19,845 nt of DNA, from assembly GCA_023419535.1 (NCBI GenBank), contig JAEZXX010000074.1, forward strand, positions 1 to 19,845, in the 5' to 3' direction. How positions within the stretch are numbered: position 1 is the stretch's first letter; the number at the start of each line of letters is the position of its first letter. Of this stretch, positions 12,763 to 19,845 are shown piece by piece. Source of the stretch: Pseudomonadota bacterium (lineage in GTDB: Bacteria; Pseudomonadota; Alphaproteobacteria; Rhizobiales; Rhizobiaceae). Position numbers and translations under genes: made by a program. The notes below the pieces were generated by a model. That model made no database searches. It was not told the DNA's origin and saw only the letters and a program-made list of their open reading frames with translations.

Positions 12763-15700
12763 CTATTCCGCCGGCTGGCGGACCTCCTCGTCGTGATGAT
12801 CCGGCGGCGGCTGGGGGAGGAAGCGCCGGACGCGGCGGCCGAAACCTTCGAGCAGCGTCAGGATCACCGGCACGAAGAAGAGCGTCAGGACGGTGGAGGA
12901 GAGGAGCCCGCCGATGACGGCGTGGGCCATGGGGGCGCGCTGCTCCCCGCCCTCGCCGGCGCCGATGGCGATCGGCAGCATGCCGAAGACCATGGCGAGC
13001 GTCGTCATGACGATCGGGCGAAGCCGGATGGCGCCGGCCTCGACGAGGCTCTCGTTCAGGCTCATGCCGCGAGCCCGCGCCTGGTTCGAATAGTCGACGA
13101 GGAGGATGGCGTTCTTCGTCACCAGGCCCATCAGCATGATGAAGCCGATGATGGAGAAGATGTTCAGCGTCGAGCCCATCAGGAGGAGGCCCGCCAGCAC
13201 GCCGATGAGCGAGAGCGGCAGCGTCACCATGATGGCGAGCGGCTGGAGGAAGGAACCGAACTGCGAGGCGAGCAGCAGGTAGATGAACACCACAGCGAGC
13301 CCGAGCGCCTGGATGGCGTAGCCGAAGCTCTCGGCCATGTCCTCGGCCTCGCCGCCGAAGACGACCCGGACGCCCGGCGGCGTGTCGATTCCGGCCAGCG
13401 CCGTGGTGAGGTCGGCCGAGACCTCGCCGATCGGGCGGCCCGAGACGTTGGCGTCGATGCGGACCTCGCGCGACAGGTCTCGGCGGGTGATGGTGTCGGG
13501 CGCCACCGAATCGACGATCTCGACGACTTGGTCGAGGCGCACGACGTTCGCCGTCCCGTCCTCGTTGGTGCGGCTCGTCGCGATGGTGAGGTTGCGCAGC
13601 TGCTGGGCGCGCTCGCGCTCGCCCGCCTCCAGCCGCACCACGACGTCGTAGGATTCTCCGTCCGGCGCGTTCCAGACCGAGATCGCGTCGCCCGCGATGA
13701 GCGGGCGCAGCATCTCGGCGATGGACTGGATCGGCACGCCGAGGTCGCTCGCCGCTTCGGTGCGGATGCGCACCGCGAGCGTCGGCCGCTCGTCCTCGAT
13801 GGAGGATTCGACGTCGATCGCGCCGGGAATGGCGCGCAGCGCCCCGGTGATCTCGGCCGAGACCGCGCGCAGCTCCTCTTCGCTCTGGCCGAGGATCGAG
13901 AGCTGCAGCGGCTTGCCGCCGGGGCCGGCGGTGGCGAGCTGGTTGATCGAGATGTCGAGCCCGGCGATCCGGTCGAGACGCTGGCGCAGCGGTTCGGCGA
14001 TCTGCAAAGCCGACATGGACCGCTCGCCGATCGGCAGCATCGTCACCTGGATGATCGCGGCGTTGAAGCCGCGCGCGCCGGACGCGTTCACGGTGGAATA
14101 GGTGGAGACGATGTCGGGAAACTCCGACAGGGCGGCCTCCACCTGACGGACCTTGGCGGCGGTGTAGTCGAGCGAGGAGCCCTGCGGGGCCTCCAGCGCG
14201 ATCTGGAATTCGCCCTGGTTGCCCTGCGGCACGAACTCGCCGCCGATGCGCGGGACCAGCATGAGCGAGCCGGCGAAGATCACCACGGCCGCGATCACCG
14301 TCAGGGCCCGGTGCTTCAGCGTCCAGGCGATCAGCCCGCGATAGCGGTGGGCCAGATTCTCGAACCAGCGGTCGAAGCGCGCGACGAGCCGTCCGATCGG
14401 CCCGCGCTTGGCGTTCGGCTGCGAGGCCGGGTCGTACCAGACGCTCGACATCATCGGATCGAGCGTGAAGGCGACGAAGAGCGAGATCATCACCGCGACC
14501 GAGACGGTGACGCCGAACTGGAGGAAGAAGCGGCCGATGATGCCGCCCATGAAGGCGACCGGCAGGAACACCGCGACGATGGTCAACGTCGAGGCGAGCA
14601 CCGCCAGGCCGATCTCGTTGGTGCCCTCGAGCGCGGCGCGGGTGTGGCTCTTGCCCATGTTCAGATGGCGCGTGATGTTCTCGCGCACCACGATCGCGTC
14701 GTCGATCAGGATGCCGATGGCGAGCGACAGCGCCAAGAGCGTCATCGTGTTCAGCGTGAAGCCGAGGAAGTAGATCACCGCGAAGGTGCCGATGACCGAG
14801 ATCGGCAGCGTCAGGCCGGTGATGACGGTGGAGCGCCAGGAGTTCAGGAACAGGAAGACGATGAGGACGGTGAGGATCGCGCCCTCGATCATCATGTTCT
14901 GGACGTTCTGCACCGAGGCGGCGATGGCGGTGGAGTTGTCGCGTGAGATGTCGAGGATGACGTCCTGGCTCGCCAGCTCGTCGGCGAGGACCGCGATCTC
15001 GGCGCGAAGGTCGACCGCAAGGCTCACCGTGTTGGCGCCCTGCACCTGAACGACATCGACGCCGAGCGCCGGGCGGCCGTTGCGCGTCGCCGCGCTGGTC
15101 AGCTCGGCCGAGCCGTCGATGACGCGCGCCACGTCCGCGAGATAGACGGGATAGAGCCCGTTGCGCGCGACGATGATCTCCTCGAAATCGGGGATGTCGG
15201 CAAGGCGCCCCTCCACGGTCAGGATGCGCTGGTCGAGCCCGGAGGTGATGTTGCCGGCGGCCCGGTCCTGGTTCTGCTGGCGGACCGCGTCGATCACCTG
15301 GCCAGTGGAGACGCCGAAGGCCTCCAGCCGCTCCGGGTCCGGCATGATCAGCACCTGACGCTCGGCCCCGCCGACGATGGTGGTCTGGCCGACGCCGGAG
15401 ACGACGTTCAGCCGGTTGGTGATCACCTGATCGGCGATGGTGGTCAGTTCGGCGAGCGTCTTGGTCGGCGAGGAGACCGCGACGGAGAGGATCGGCTGGT
15501 CGTCGGGGTTGAATCGGGTGATCTGCGGAGTGTCGACCTCGTCGGGGAAGCCGGCTTCCAGCTGGCTGACGCGGTCGCGCACCTCCTGCGCGCTCGCGCG
15601 CGAATCCTGGTCGAGATCGAACTCGATGATGACGAGCGAGCGGCCCTCGAAGCTCTCCGAGCGCACCGTGTTGACGCCGCCGATCGTGTTGACCGCCTCC

Positions 15701-15903
15701 TCAATGGGCCGGGAGACGTTGCTCTCCACCGTCTCGGGCGAGGCGCCGGTGTAGGTCGTGGCGACGACGACGACCGGCAGGTCGACCTCCGGAAACTCCT
15801 CGATCGGCATGCGAGAGAAGCCGAACAGGCCGATGACGAGGATCGCCGCCATCATCATGGTGGCGAAGACCGGATGCGCGACGGAGATTCGGGTCAGGAA
15901 CAT
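12763..15903 (-). CDS. RND multidrug efflux pump, HAE1 family inner-membrane subunit
   Basis: A 1046-residue AcrB-like proton-driven exporter of the hydrophobe/amphiphile efflux (HAE1) family. It starts with the standard helix MFLTRISVAHPVFATMMMAA. Two large periplasmic loops follow TM1 and TM7, and TM4 carries the paired proton-relay aspartates D401-D402 in AIGILIDDAIVVREN. TM10 has the essential lysine K930 in GLVTKNAILLVDYSNQ. IEEFPEVDLP and VVFIYLLLASQFGSFLQPLA are further family motifs. Length fits. The substrate cannot be predicted; sequence alone does not place it with AcrB, MexF or the MdtB group. The adaptor gene lies 93 bases upstream on the same strand. No outer-membrane channel gene follows, so a TolC-type protein from elsewhere is probably used. 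Confidence 0.96.
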   Translation of the reverse strand: MFLTRISVAHPVFATMMMAAILVIGLFGFSRMPIEEFPEVDLPVVVVATTYTGASPETVESNVSRPIEEAVNTIGGVNTVRSESFEGRSLVIIEFDLDQDSRASAQEVRDRVSQLEAGFPDEVDTPQITRFNPDDQPILSVAVSSPTKTLAELTTIADQVITNRLNVVSGVGQTTIVGGAERQVLIMPDPERLEAFGVSTGQVIDAVRQQNQDRAAGNITSGLDQRILTVEGRLADIPDFEEIIVARNGLYPVYLADVARVIDGSAELTSAATRNGRPALGVDVVQVQGANTVSLAVDLRAEIAVLADELASQDVILDISRDNSTAIAASVQNVQNMMIEGAILTVLIVFLFLNSWRSTVITGLTLPISVIGTFAVIYFLGFTLNTMTLLALSLAIGILIDDAIVVRENITRHLNMGKSHTRAALEGTNEIGLAVLASTLTIVAVFLPVAFMGGIIGRFFLQFGVTVSVAVMISLFVAFTLDPMMSSVWYDPASQPNAKRGPIGRLVARFDRWFENLAHRYRGLIAWTLKHRALTVIAAVVIFAGSLMLVPRIGGEFVPQGNQGEFQIALEAPQGSSLDYTAAKVRQVEAALSEFPDIVSTYSTVNASGARGFNAAIIQVTMLPIGERSMSALQIAEPLRQRLDRIAGLDISINQLATAGPGGKPLQLSILGQSEEELRAVSAEITGALRAIPGAIDVESSIEDERPTLAVRIRTEAASDLGVPIQSIAEMLRPLIAGDAISVWNAPDGESYDVVVRLEAGERERAQQLRNLTIATSRTNEDGTANVVRLDQVVEIVDSVAPDTITRRDLSREVRIDANVSGRPIGEVSADLTTALAGIDTPPGVRVVFGGEAEDMAESFGYAIQALGLAVVFIYLLLASQFGSFLQPLAIMVTLPLSLIGVLAGLLLMGSTLNIFSIIGFIMLMGLVTKNAILLVDYSNQARARGMSLNESLVEAGAIRLRPIVMTTLAMVFGMLPIAIGAGEGGEQRAPMAHAVIGGLLSSTVLTLFFVPVILTLLEGFGRRVRRFLPQPPPDHHDEEVRQPAE

Positions 15904-15926
15904 GGGGGCGCGGCGCCTTCACGAAG

Positions 15927-15963
15927 GAGCCCGCCCGACCGTCTTCACGGTCCGGCGGGGCTC
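15927..15963 (-). other. Intercistronic hairpin between the RND adaptor and pump genes
   Basis: GAGCCCGCC and GACCGT (15927-15942) pair with ACGGTC, GGC and GGGCTC-like bases (15947-15963), with one mismatch and one bulge, closed by a four-base loop. It lies 24 bases before the pump ATG on the minus strand. It has no U-run, so a role in mRNA processing or stability is more likely than termination. Confidence 0.45.
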
Positions 15964-15996
15964 GAATGACACCCGGCTTCGACGCGGCGGACCGCC

Positions 15997-17136
15997 TCAG
16001 ATGCCGGCGATGCGGACCTCGACGTCGGGCACGAGGTCGGGCAGCGGCGCGGTGACGACGACGTCGCCCTCGCCCAGACCCGCCGTGACCTCCACGAGAC
16101 CGCGCGCGGTCCAGTCCTGGCCGCGCTCGATCGCCTGGCGGTGCAGGCGGCCGTTCTCGGCCTTGAGGACGAAGTCGCCCCGGTCGTCGGTGCGGATGGC
16201 GGAGGCCGGCAGGGCGATGACGCCGGGAAAGTCGCGGAGCTTCAAGGTTCCCGTGGCGAACATGCCGCCGCGCAGCCGGTCGTCGGGATTGTCCATCTGG
16301 AGATAGACGCGCACGGCGCGCGAGCCGGCCTCGGCGACGGGGCTGACGCGCACGACGCTCGCCGGAAAGGTCTCGCCCGGCAGGCCGTCGACGGCGAGAT
16401 CGGCGACCTGCCCGACCGCCACCTGCGGGATGCGGCTCGTCGGCACCGCCACGGCCGCCTCCACCCTGGAGATGTCGACGAGGTCGAGAAGATCGGTGCC
16501 CGCCGAGATCGCCTGGCCCGGCTCGACGGAGCGGGCCGAGACGATGCCGTCGAAGGGGGCGCGCACGACCGCGTCCTCCAGCTGGATCCGCGCCTGTTCG
16601 ATGTCGGCTTCCAGCCCCCGCGTCTGCGCGGTGAGGTTGAGGACGTTCGCCTCGGCCTCGAGAAGCGCGGCCTGCGAGGCGACGCCGCTCTCGCCCAGGC
16701 GCTGGTTGCGCTCCAGGATCGACTGGGCGAGCCGCAGCTGCGCCTGGCTCGCCTCCAGGCTCGCCTCGCGCGCGCTCAAGGCGGCCTGCAGCGTGTCGGT
16801 GCGCAGCTCCACGAGGACATCGCCCTGGGAGACCGGGTCGCCCACCTTGCGCGTCACCGTCTCCACGCGGCCGCCGACCTCGGCGACGAGGCGGACCTGC
16901 TGCAGAGGCTGGAGGGCGCCCGAGATGCGGATCTCGTCGGCGAGATCCATCGGCGCGACGGTGGTCACCTCGATCTCGGCGAGTTCGACCGCCGCGTCGG
17001 TCTCGGCCTGCGCGAGAAGAAGCGGGGCTTCGGTCCCGCCATCGGCGGCGGAAAGATGGTTGTAGGCGGCCCCGCCGAGCCCGGCGCCGAGCGCAGCCAG
17101 GATCAGGAGGCCCATCGTTCTGCCGGCGGTGGCCAT
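15997..17136 (-). CDS. RND efflux periplasmic adaptor subunit (membrane fusion protein)
   Basis: A 379-residue adaptor of the AcrA/HlyD-like membrane fusion family that links the RND pump to an outer-membrane channel. An N-terminal anchor or signal (GLLILAALGAGLGGAAY, about residues 9-25) is followed by the beta-barrel and lipoyl half-motif SGALQPLQQVRLVAEVGGRV (about residues 72-91) and a helical hairpin rich in Ala, Gln, Leu and Glu (about 115-185). The second lipoyl half follows (VVRAPFDGIVSARSVEPGQ), then a C-terminal beta barrel and membrane-proximal domain. There is no lipobox Cys, so it is not an AcrA-type lipoprotein. It comes first in the two-gene unit, with the pump after it. A promoter-like sequence lies just upstream, but no regulator gene adjoins it. 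Confidence 0.94.
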   Translation of the reverse strand: MATAGRTMGLLILAALGAGLGGAAYNHLSAADGGTEAPLLLAQAETDAAVELAEIEVTTVAPMDLADEIRISGALQPLQQVRLVAEVGGRVETVTRKVGDPVSQGDVLVELRTDTLQAALSAREASLEASQAQLRLAQSILERNQRLGESGVASQAALLEAEANVLNLTAQTRGLEADIEQARIQLEDAVVRAPFDGIVSARSVEPGQAISAGTDLLDLVDISRVEAAVAVPTSRIPQVAVGQVADLAVDGLPGETFPASVVRVSPVAEAGSRAVRVYLQMDNPDDRLRGGMFATGTLKLRDFPGVIALPASAIRTDDRGDFVLKAENGRLHRQAIERGQDWTARGLVEVTAGLGEGDVVVTAPLPDLVPDVEVRIAGI

Positions 17137-17170
17137 GAAGCGGTCTCTGGTATGAAGTCGATGCGTCGGT

Positions 17171-17199
17171 CAGATAGGCGACAAAAATGGTGACCGTAA
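17171..17199 (-). promoter_or_regulatory. Candidate promoter of the RND efflux operon
   Basis: On the minus strand TTACGG (17199-17194) and TATCTG (17176-17171) are separated by 17 bases. A start near 17164 would leave a leader of about 28 bases before the adaptor ATG. The spacer holds the only A/T-rich run in this gap. Matches to the sigma70 consensus are moderate. Confidence 0.35.
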
Positions 17200-17262
17200 G
17201 GTGTGCAGGCCATCACGACGCGGTCGCGATGCGCGTGGCCGGTGCCGCCTGCCATCCCGTCC

Positions 17263-17292
17263 GCGGTCCTCGTCGCGCCCGCGGCGGACCGC
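17263..17292 (-). terminator. Stem-loop directly after the M23 peptidase gene
   Basis: GCGGTCC (17263-17269) and GGACCGC (17286-17292) form a perfect seven-base stem around a GC-rich loop, beginning three bases after the stop codon on the minus strand. No U-run follows, so it may only protect the mRNA end or assist factor-dependent termination. Confidence 0.35.
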
Positions 17293-17295
17293 CGA

Positions 17296-19248
17296 TCAGC
17301 GGCCGGCGACGCGCAGATCCTCCAGATTGTCCTGCATCAGAGCGTCGATGCGCTCGCGTTCGCGCGCGAAATCCGCCAGTTCCTGCCCTTCCAGGGCTCG
17401 CCCGTCGGGCAGGCGGATGCGCATCGGGTCGACGCGGCGCCCGTTCACCGACAGCTCGTAATGGAGGTGGTTGCCGGTCGACAGCCCTGTGGAGCCGACG
17501 GTGCCGATGACCTGGCCCTGGCGCACGCGCGCGCCGGCCTTCACGCCGTCGGCGATGGAATGCTGGTGCGAGTAGGAGCTCTCGTAGCCGTTGGCGTGGC
17601 GGATGACCGTCTGGCGGCCGTAGCCGCTCGACCAGCCCGCCGAGACGACCGTGCCCGAGCCCGAGGCGAGGATGGGTGTACCGCGCGGCGCGGCCCAGTC
17701 GACGCCCCAATGCATCCGGCGATAGCCCAGGATCGGGTGGCGGCGCTCGCCGTAGGAGGAGGTGAAGCGGCCGCGCGGAACCGGGTTGCGCAACAGGAAC
17801 TGCCGGGCGCTGCGGCCCTCCTCGTCGAAATAGTCGACGCTGTCGTCTTCCTCCGACCAGAAGCGGTAGTAGCGGCGCGTCGAGTCGCCGAAGCTCGCTT
17901 CGACGAAGAGGATCTCCGACTCCTCGCTCGCGGTCTCGCGCCCCTCCTCCAGCGAGTAGAGAAGGGTCAGCCGGTCGGTCGGGCCGAGGCGGGCCTGGAA
18001 GTCCACCTCCGAGGCGAGGATGCGGATGAGGCGCTGCGACAGGCGGTCGTCGAGCCCGTGCGCGAGGGCGGCCTGATAGATGCCGTCGTAGACGCTCGGC
18101 ATGCTGGAGCGCAGCGGCGCCTCCATCGCGCTCTCGTCGAAGGCTTCGGCGACCGAGCGCGAGAGCTCGGGCTCCGGGCCGTGGACGAAGGCACCGTCGC
18201 CGCGCATGGCCACGGTGCCGAGATGGCGCTGGTCCTCGCCGCGATAGGCCGACAGACGAACCAGACGCTCCGAATCCCCCGTTTCCTCCAGGCCGATGCG
18301 CAGCACCTCGCCGGCCTTCAGGGCTTCGCGCCCGATCAGATCGGCGAGGGCGGACGAGGCGCCGTCGGCCCCCTCGATCTCGTAGCCGCCCTCCTTGAGC
18401 GCTTCCAGGATCGGACCATCCTCGCGGAAGGGCACGATCTCCTCCAGATAGCGCCCGCGGGCGCTCGCCGCGTCGTCGGCCACCGCGATGGAGACATTCT
18501 CCTCCACGATCCGGAAGGCCGAGCCCGGCACGTAGGCCGAGACGTCGTGCGCCAGATCGAAGCGGCCGGAATCGAAGGGCGCGAGGGCCGCCACCTGGAC
18601 CGGCATCGCCCCGTCGCTGTCCAGCGCGGCGCGAACGAGGCGCTCGGCCTCCTGCGTGCCGATGTCGGCGAGCTCCTCGAAGGTCGCGGCGACGTCGAAG
18701 GGCTCCATCGTCAGCGCCACGTCGGGCTCGACGCGCGCGTCGTAGATTTGGCTGGTGTCCATCGCGACCGACCCGCGCGCGCCCCCGTCCGCCTCCTCCT
18801 CCTCGTCGGAGAAGACCGCCATCGGATCGAAGTCGGGGTAGTCGGGCACGCTCGGCTGGCGCGCGGCGAGGAGCATGGAGGCGTAGGCGAAGGGCTGCGT
18901 GCGCACCACTTCGCGGTTTCCGTCGGCGACGAGCGTCGAGACCTCGATGGTGCGCCGGGAGCGGCTGATCGGAATGGGGGTGGCGTAGACGCGCTCGCCC
19001 TTGTCGAAGAACTGCGCCTCGACGGCTGCCAGGGCCACCGCGGCGGTCGCCGGGCTCGCCATGGAGGTTCGTCCGTCATGGGCCGCGGAAAGCGCGATCC
19101 CCATGAGGGCGGTGGAGGTGAGGCCTGTGAGGAGCGTTCCGGCGAGCCAGCGCGCCGAAACCTGGCGCCTGTCGGGCCGGCGCCGCCTGTCCGCGATGAG
19201 AGGCGGTTCGTCGCCGAGCTGCAGTTTCAAGGGTCGCCGATCTTTCAA
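17296..19248 (-). CDS. Membrane-anchored M23 family peptidoglycan endopeptidase
   Basis: A 650-residue cell-envelope protein with a C-terminal LytM/M23 zinc peptidase domain that cuts peptidoglycan cross-links. Zinc ligands are H513 and D517 in MHWGVDWAAP and H596 in GNHLHYEL. A short basic N-terminus is followed by one membrane helix (about residues 33-56), then a long periplasmic region with an acidic run SDEEEEADGG and a beta-rich middle part typical of these long alphaproteobacterial forms. The start is uncertain. TTG at 19248 is preferred: GAGG precedes it, and the product then begins a few residues before LGDEPPLIADRRR, as I recall for relatives. ATG at 19356 would add 36 residues but lacks a ribosome-binding site. 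Seemingly monocistronic. Confidence 0.88.
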   Translation of the reverse strand: MKDRRPLKLQLGDEPPLIADRRRRPDRRQVSARWLAGTLLTGLTSTALMGIALSAAHDGRTSMASPATAAVALAAVEAQFFDKGERVYATPIPISRSRRTIEVSTLVADGNREVVRTQPFAYASMLLAARQPSVPDYPDFDPMAVFSDEEEEADGGARGSVAMDTSQIYDARVEPDVALTMEPFDVAATFEELADIGTQEAERLVRAALDSDGAMPVQVAALAPFDSGRFDLAHDVSAYVPGSAFRIVEENVSIAVADDAASARGRYLEEIVPFREDGPILEALKEGGYEIEGADGASSALADLIGREALKAGEVLRIGLEETGDSERLVRLSAYRGEDQRHLGTVAMRGDGAFVHGPEPELSRSVAEAFDESAMEAPLRSSMPSVYDGIYQAALAHGLDDRLSQRLIRILASEVDFQARLGPTDRLTLLYSLEEGRETASEESEILFVEASFGDSTRRYYRFWSEEDDSVDYFDEEGRSARQFLLRNPVPRGRFTSSYGERRHPILGYRRMHWGVDWAAPRGTPILASGSGTVVSAGWSSGYGRQTVIRHANGYESSYSHQHSIADGVKAGARVRQGQVIGTVGSTGLSTGNHLHYELSVNGRRVDPMRIRLPDGRALEGQELADFARERERIDALMQDNLEDLRVAGR

Positions 19249-19721
19249 TCTGTCCTCGGATCTCGAAAGCTGTTCGGCGATGAAGATGTCGATTGCGCGA
19301 CCGGCCCCGACCAACCGGCCGGCGCCCCCCGCGGGCCCGTCGCATTCCTGCAACATGTCCGCGGGGACGGTTTTGGCCAGGGGAGGGGCCGGGTGTCAAT
19401 CGTCCGCGGCGCCGCGGACCGCCTCGCACGCATGCGCGCGCGCTCAATTTGAGGGGACTTGGGCGGGCGGGCCGCGAGACGGGGTTCACGGGCGGGTCGT
19501 GCCACGCGCTGGCGGGTTTCCAACACGACGTCGACCGTCGACGGTCCCGCGCGTCGTCCGGAACGCCGCACCATCCCCGGCCGGCATCGTGCCCGCTTCG
19601 GGTGCGGCGGGCAGGGCCGCGACGATTTCCGACGGCCTTAAAATCCCCTGCGATCCAGGGGCCGGAGGCTCCTTCGAAGGCGCGATAGATGGAGCGGGGC
19701 GAGAAAAGATCAAATTGGCTG
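19249..19721. other. Long intergenic region with no convincing gene
   Basis: About 470 bases without a supported gene. Short frames exist on both strands, but none shows a known domain, good start signal or consistent codon bias. It should hold the promoter of the M23 gene. Visible structures are the 14-base palindrome GACCGTCGACGGTC (19533-19546), the 11-base near-palindrome CTCAATTTGAG (19443-19453), and a small hairpin CCCCTG/CAGGGG (19645-19661) that on the minus strand is followed by ATTTT. An A-rich stretch (about 19700-19716) precedes the edge promoter. Confidence 0.5.
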
Positions 19722-19751
19722 TTGACGGGCGCCCCTGTGTCCGCCTATACA
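19722..19751 (+). promoter_or_regulatory. Strong sigma70-type promoter reading out of the window, possibly for a stable-RNA operon
   Basis: TTGACG (19722-19727) and TATACA (19746-19751) are spaced by 18 bases, the best -35/-10 pair in the window. An A-rich UP-like stretch (GAGAAAAGATCAAATTGGCT) lies directly upstream. No coding frame or ribosome-binding site follows in the last 94 bases, which are GC-rich and hairpin-prone, as in an rRNA leader. That an rRNA or tRNA operon lies beyond the edge is inference. Confidence 0.6.
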
Positions 19752-19845
19752 CCGCTCATCGACGACGGCGGTGGCGCCGGGGCGGCCGGGACGGAGCGGA
19801 GACGCTGGGTTCCAGGGACGCCGGAAAGTTGGGCTGGCGGTTTGG

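Noticed and set aside
12793..14946. A plus-strand open frame of more than 700 codons opposite the RND pump gene
   Set aside because: It is antisense to an unmistakable RND gene. The predicted protein is low-complexity, rich in Asp, Arg, Gly and His, and has no domain; such frames are common opposite high-GC genes.
18780..18820. The Glu-rich codon run in the M23 gene as a possible tandem repeat or frameshift hot spot
   Set aside because: It encodes a short acidic linker in a continuous frame; flanking sequence keeps normal codon bias.
19293..19752. Short open frames on both strands in the right-hand intergenic region
   Set aside because: They are Arg/Pro/Gly-rich, overlap one another, lack start signals and resemble no known family.

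Overview
This window looks like ordinary core and accessory chromosome of a high-GC alphaproteobacterium, most likely from the Hyphomicrobiales (Rhizobiales). The evidence is the very high GC at third codon positions, Rhizobium-type palindromic intergenic repeats (RIME/REP-like), a tandem glycine riboswitch in front of a DadA-type dehydrogenase, a UgpBAEC uptake system behind a PhoB box array, and a ChoX plus choline-sulfatase pair. I see no prophage, insertion sequence, CRISPR array, tRNA or rRNA gene inside the window. Nearly all genes lie on the minus strand; the exceptions are rplS and a gene tail at the left edge.

Left part (1-3.7 kb). The edge carries a short plus-strand reading-frame end that resembles the C-terminus of TrmD. 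It is followed by a minus-strand DMT/EamA transporter and a TauE/SafE transporter, then plus-strand rplS (ribosomal protein L19). A strong hairpin with U-runs on both strands lies between rplS and a convergent stand-alone N-acetylmuramidase-domain gene.

Middle (3.7-9.9 kb). dadA lies behind a tandem glycine riboswitch, and a further hairpin reaches to its start codon. Upstream is the glycerol-3-phosphate importer operon, transcribed ugpB-ugpA-ugpE-ugpC. It has translationally coupled junctions, GTG and TTG starts, a 16-17 bp GC hairpin after ugpB, and three 11-bp-phased PhoB half-sites upstream. The operon is therefore expected to respond to phosphate starvation.

Right part (9.9-19.8 kb). 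A choline module comes first: the periplasmic choline-binding protein ChoX, then a composite palindromic repeat, then choline-sulfatase BetC. Next is a two-gene RND efflux unit (adaptor then pump), without an outer-membrane channel in the window. A membrane-anchored M23 peptidoglycan endopeptidase follows. At the right edge is a strong sigma70-type promoter with an A-rich upstream stretch, pointing out of the window. It may serve a stable-RNA operon just beyond.

The most useful observations are regulatory: the riboswitch-dadA pair with its expression platform, the three-half-site Pho box, the repeat family and the edge promoter. I did not find a convincing new multi-gene system.
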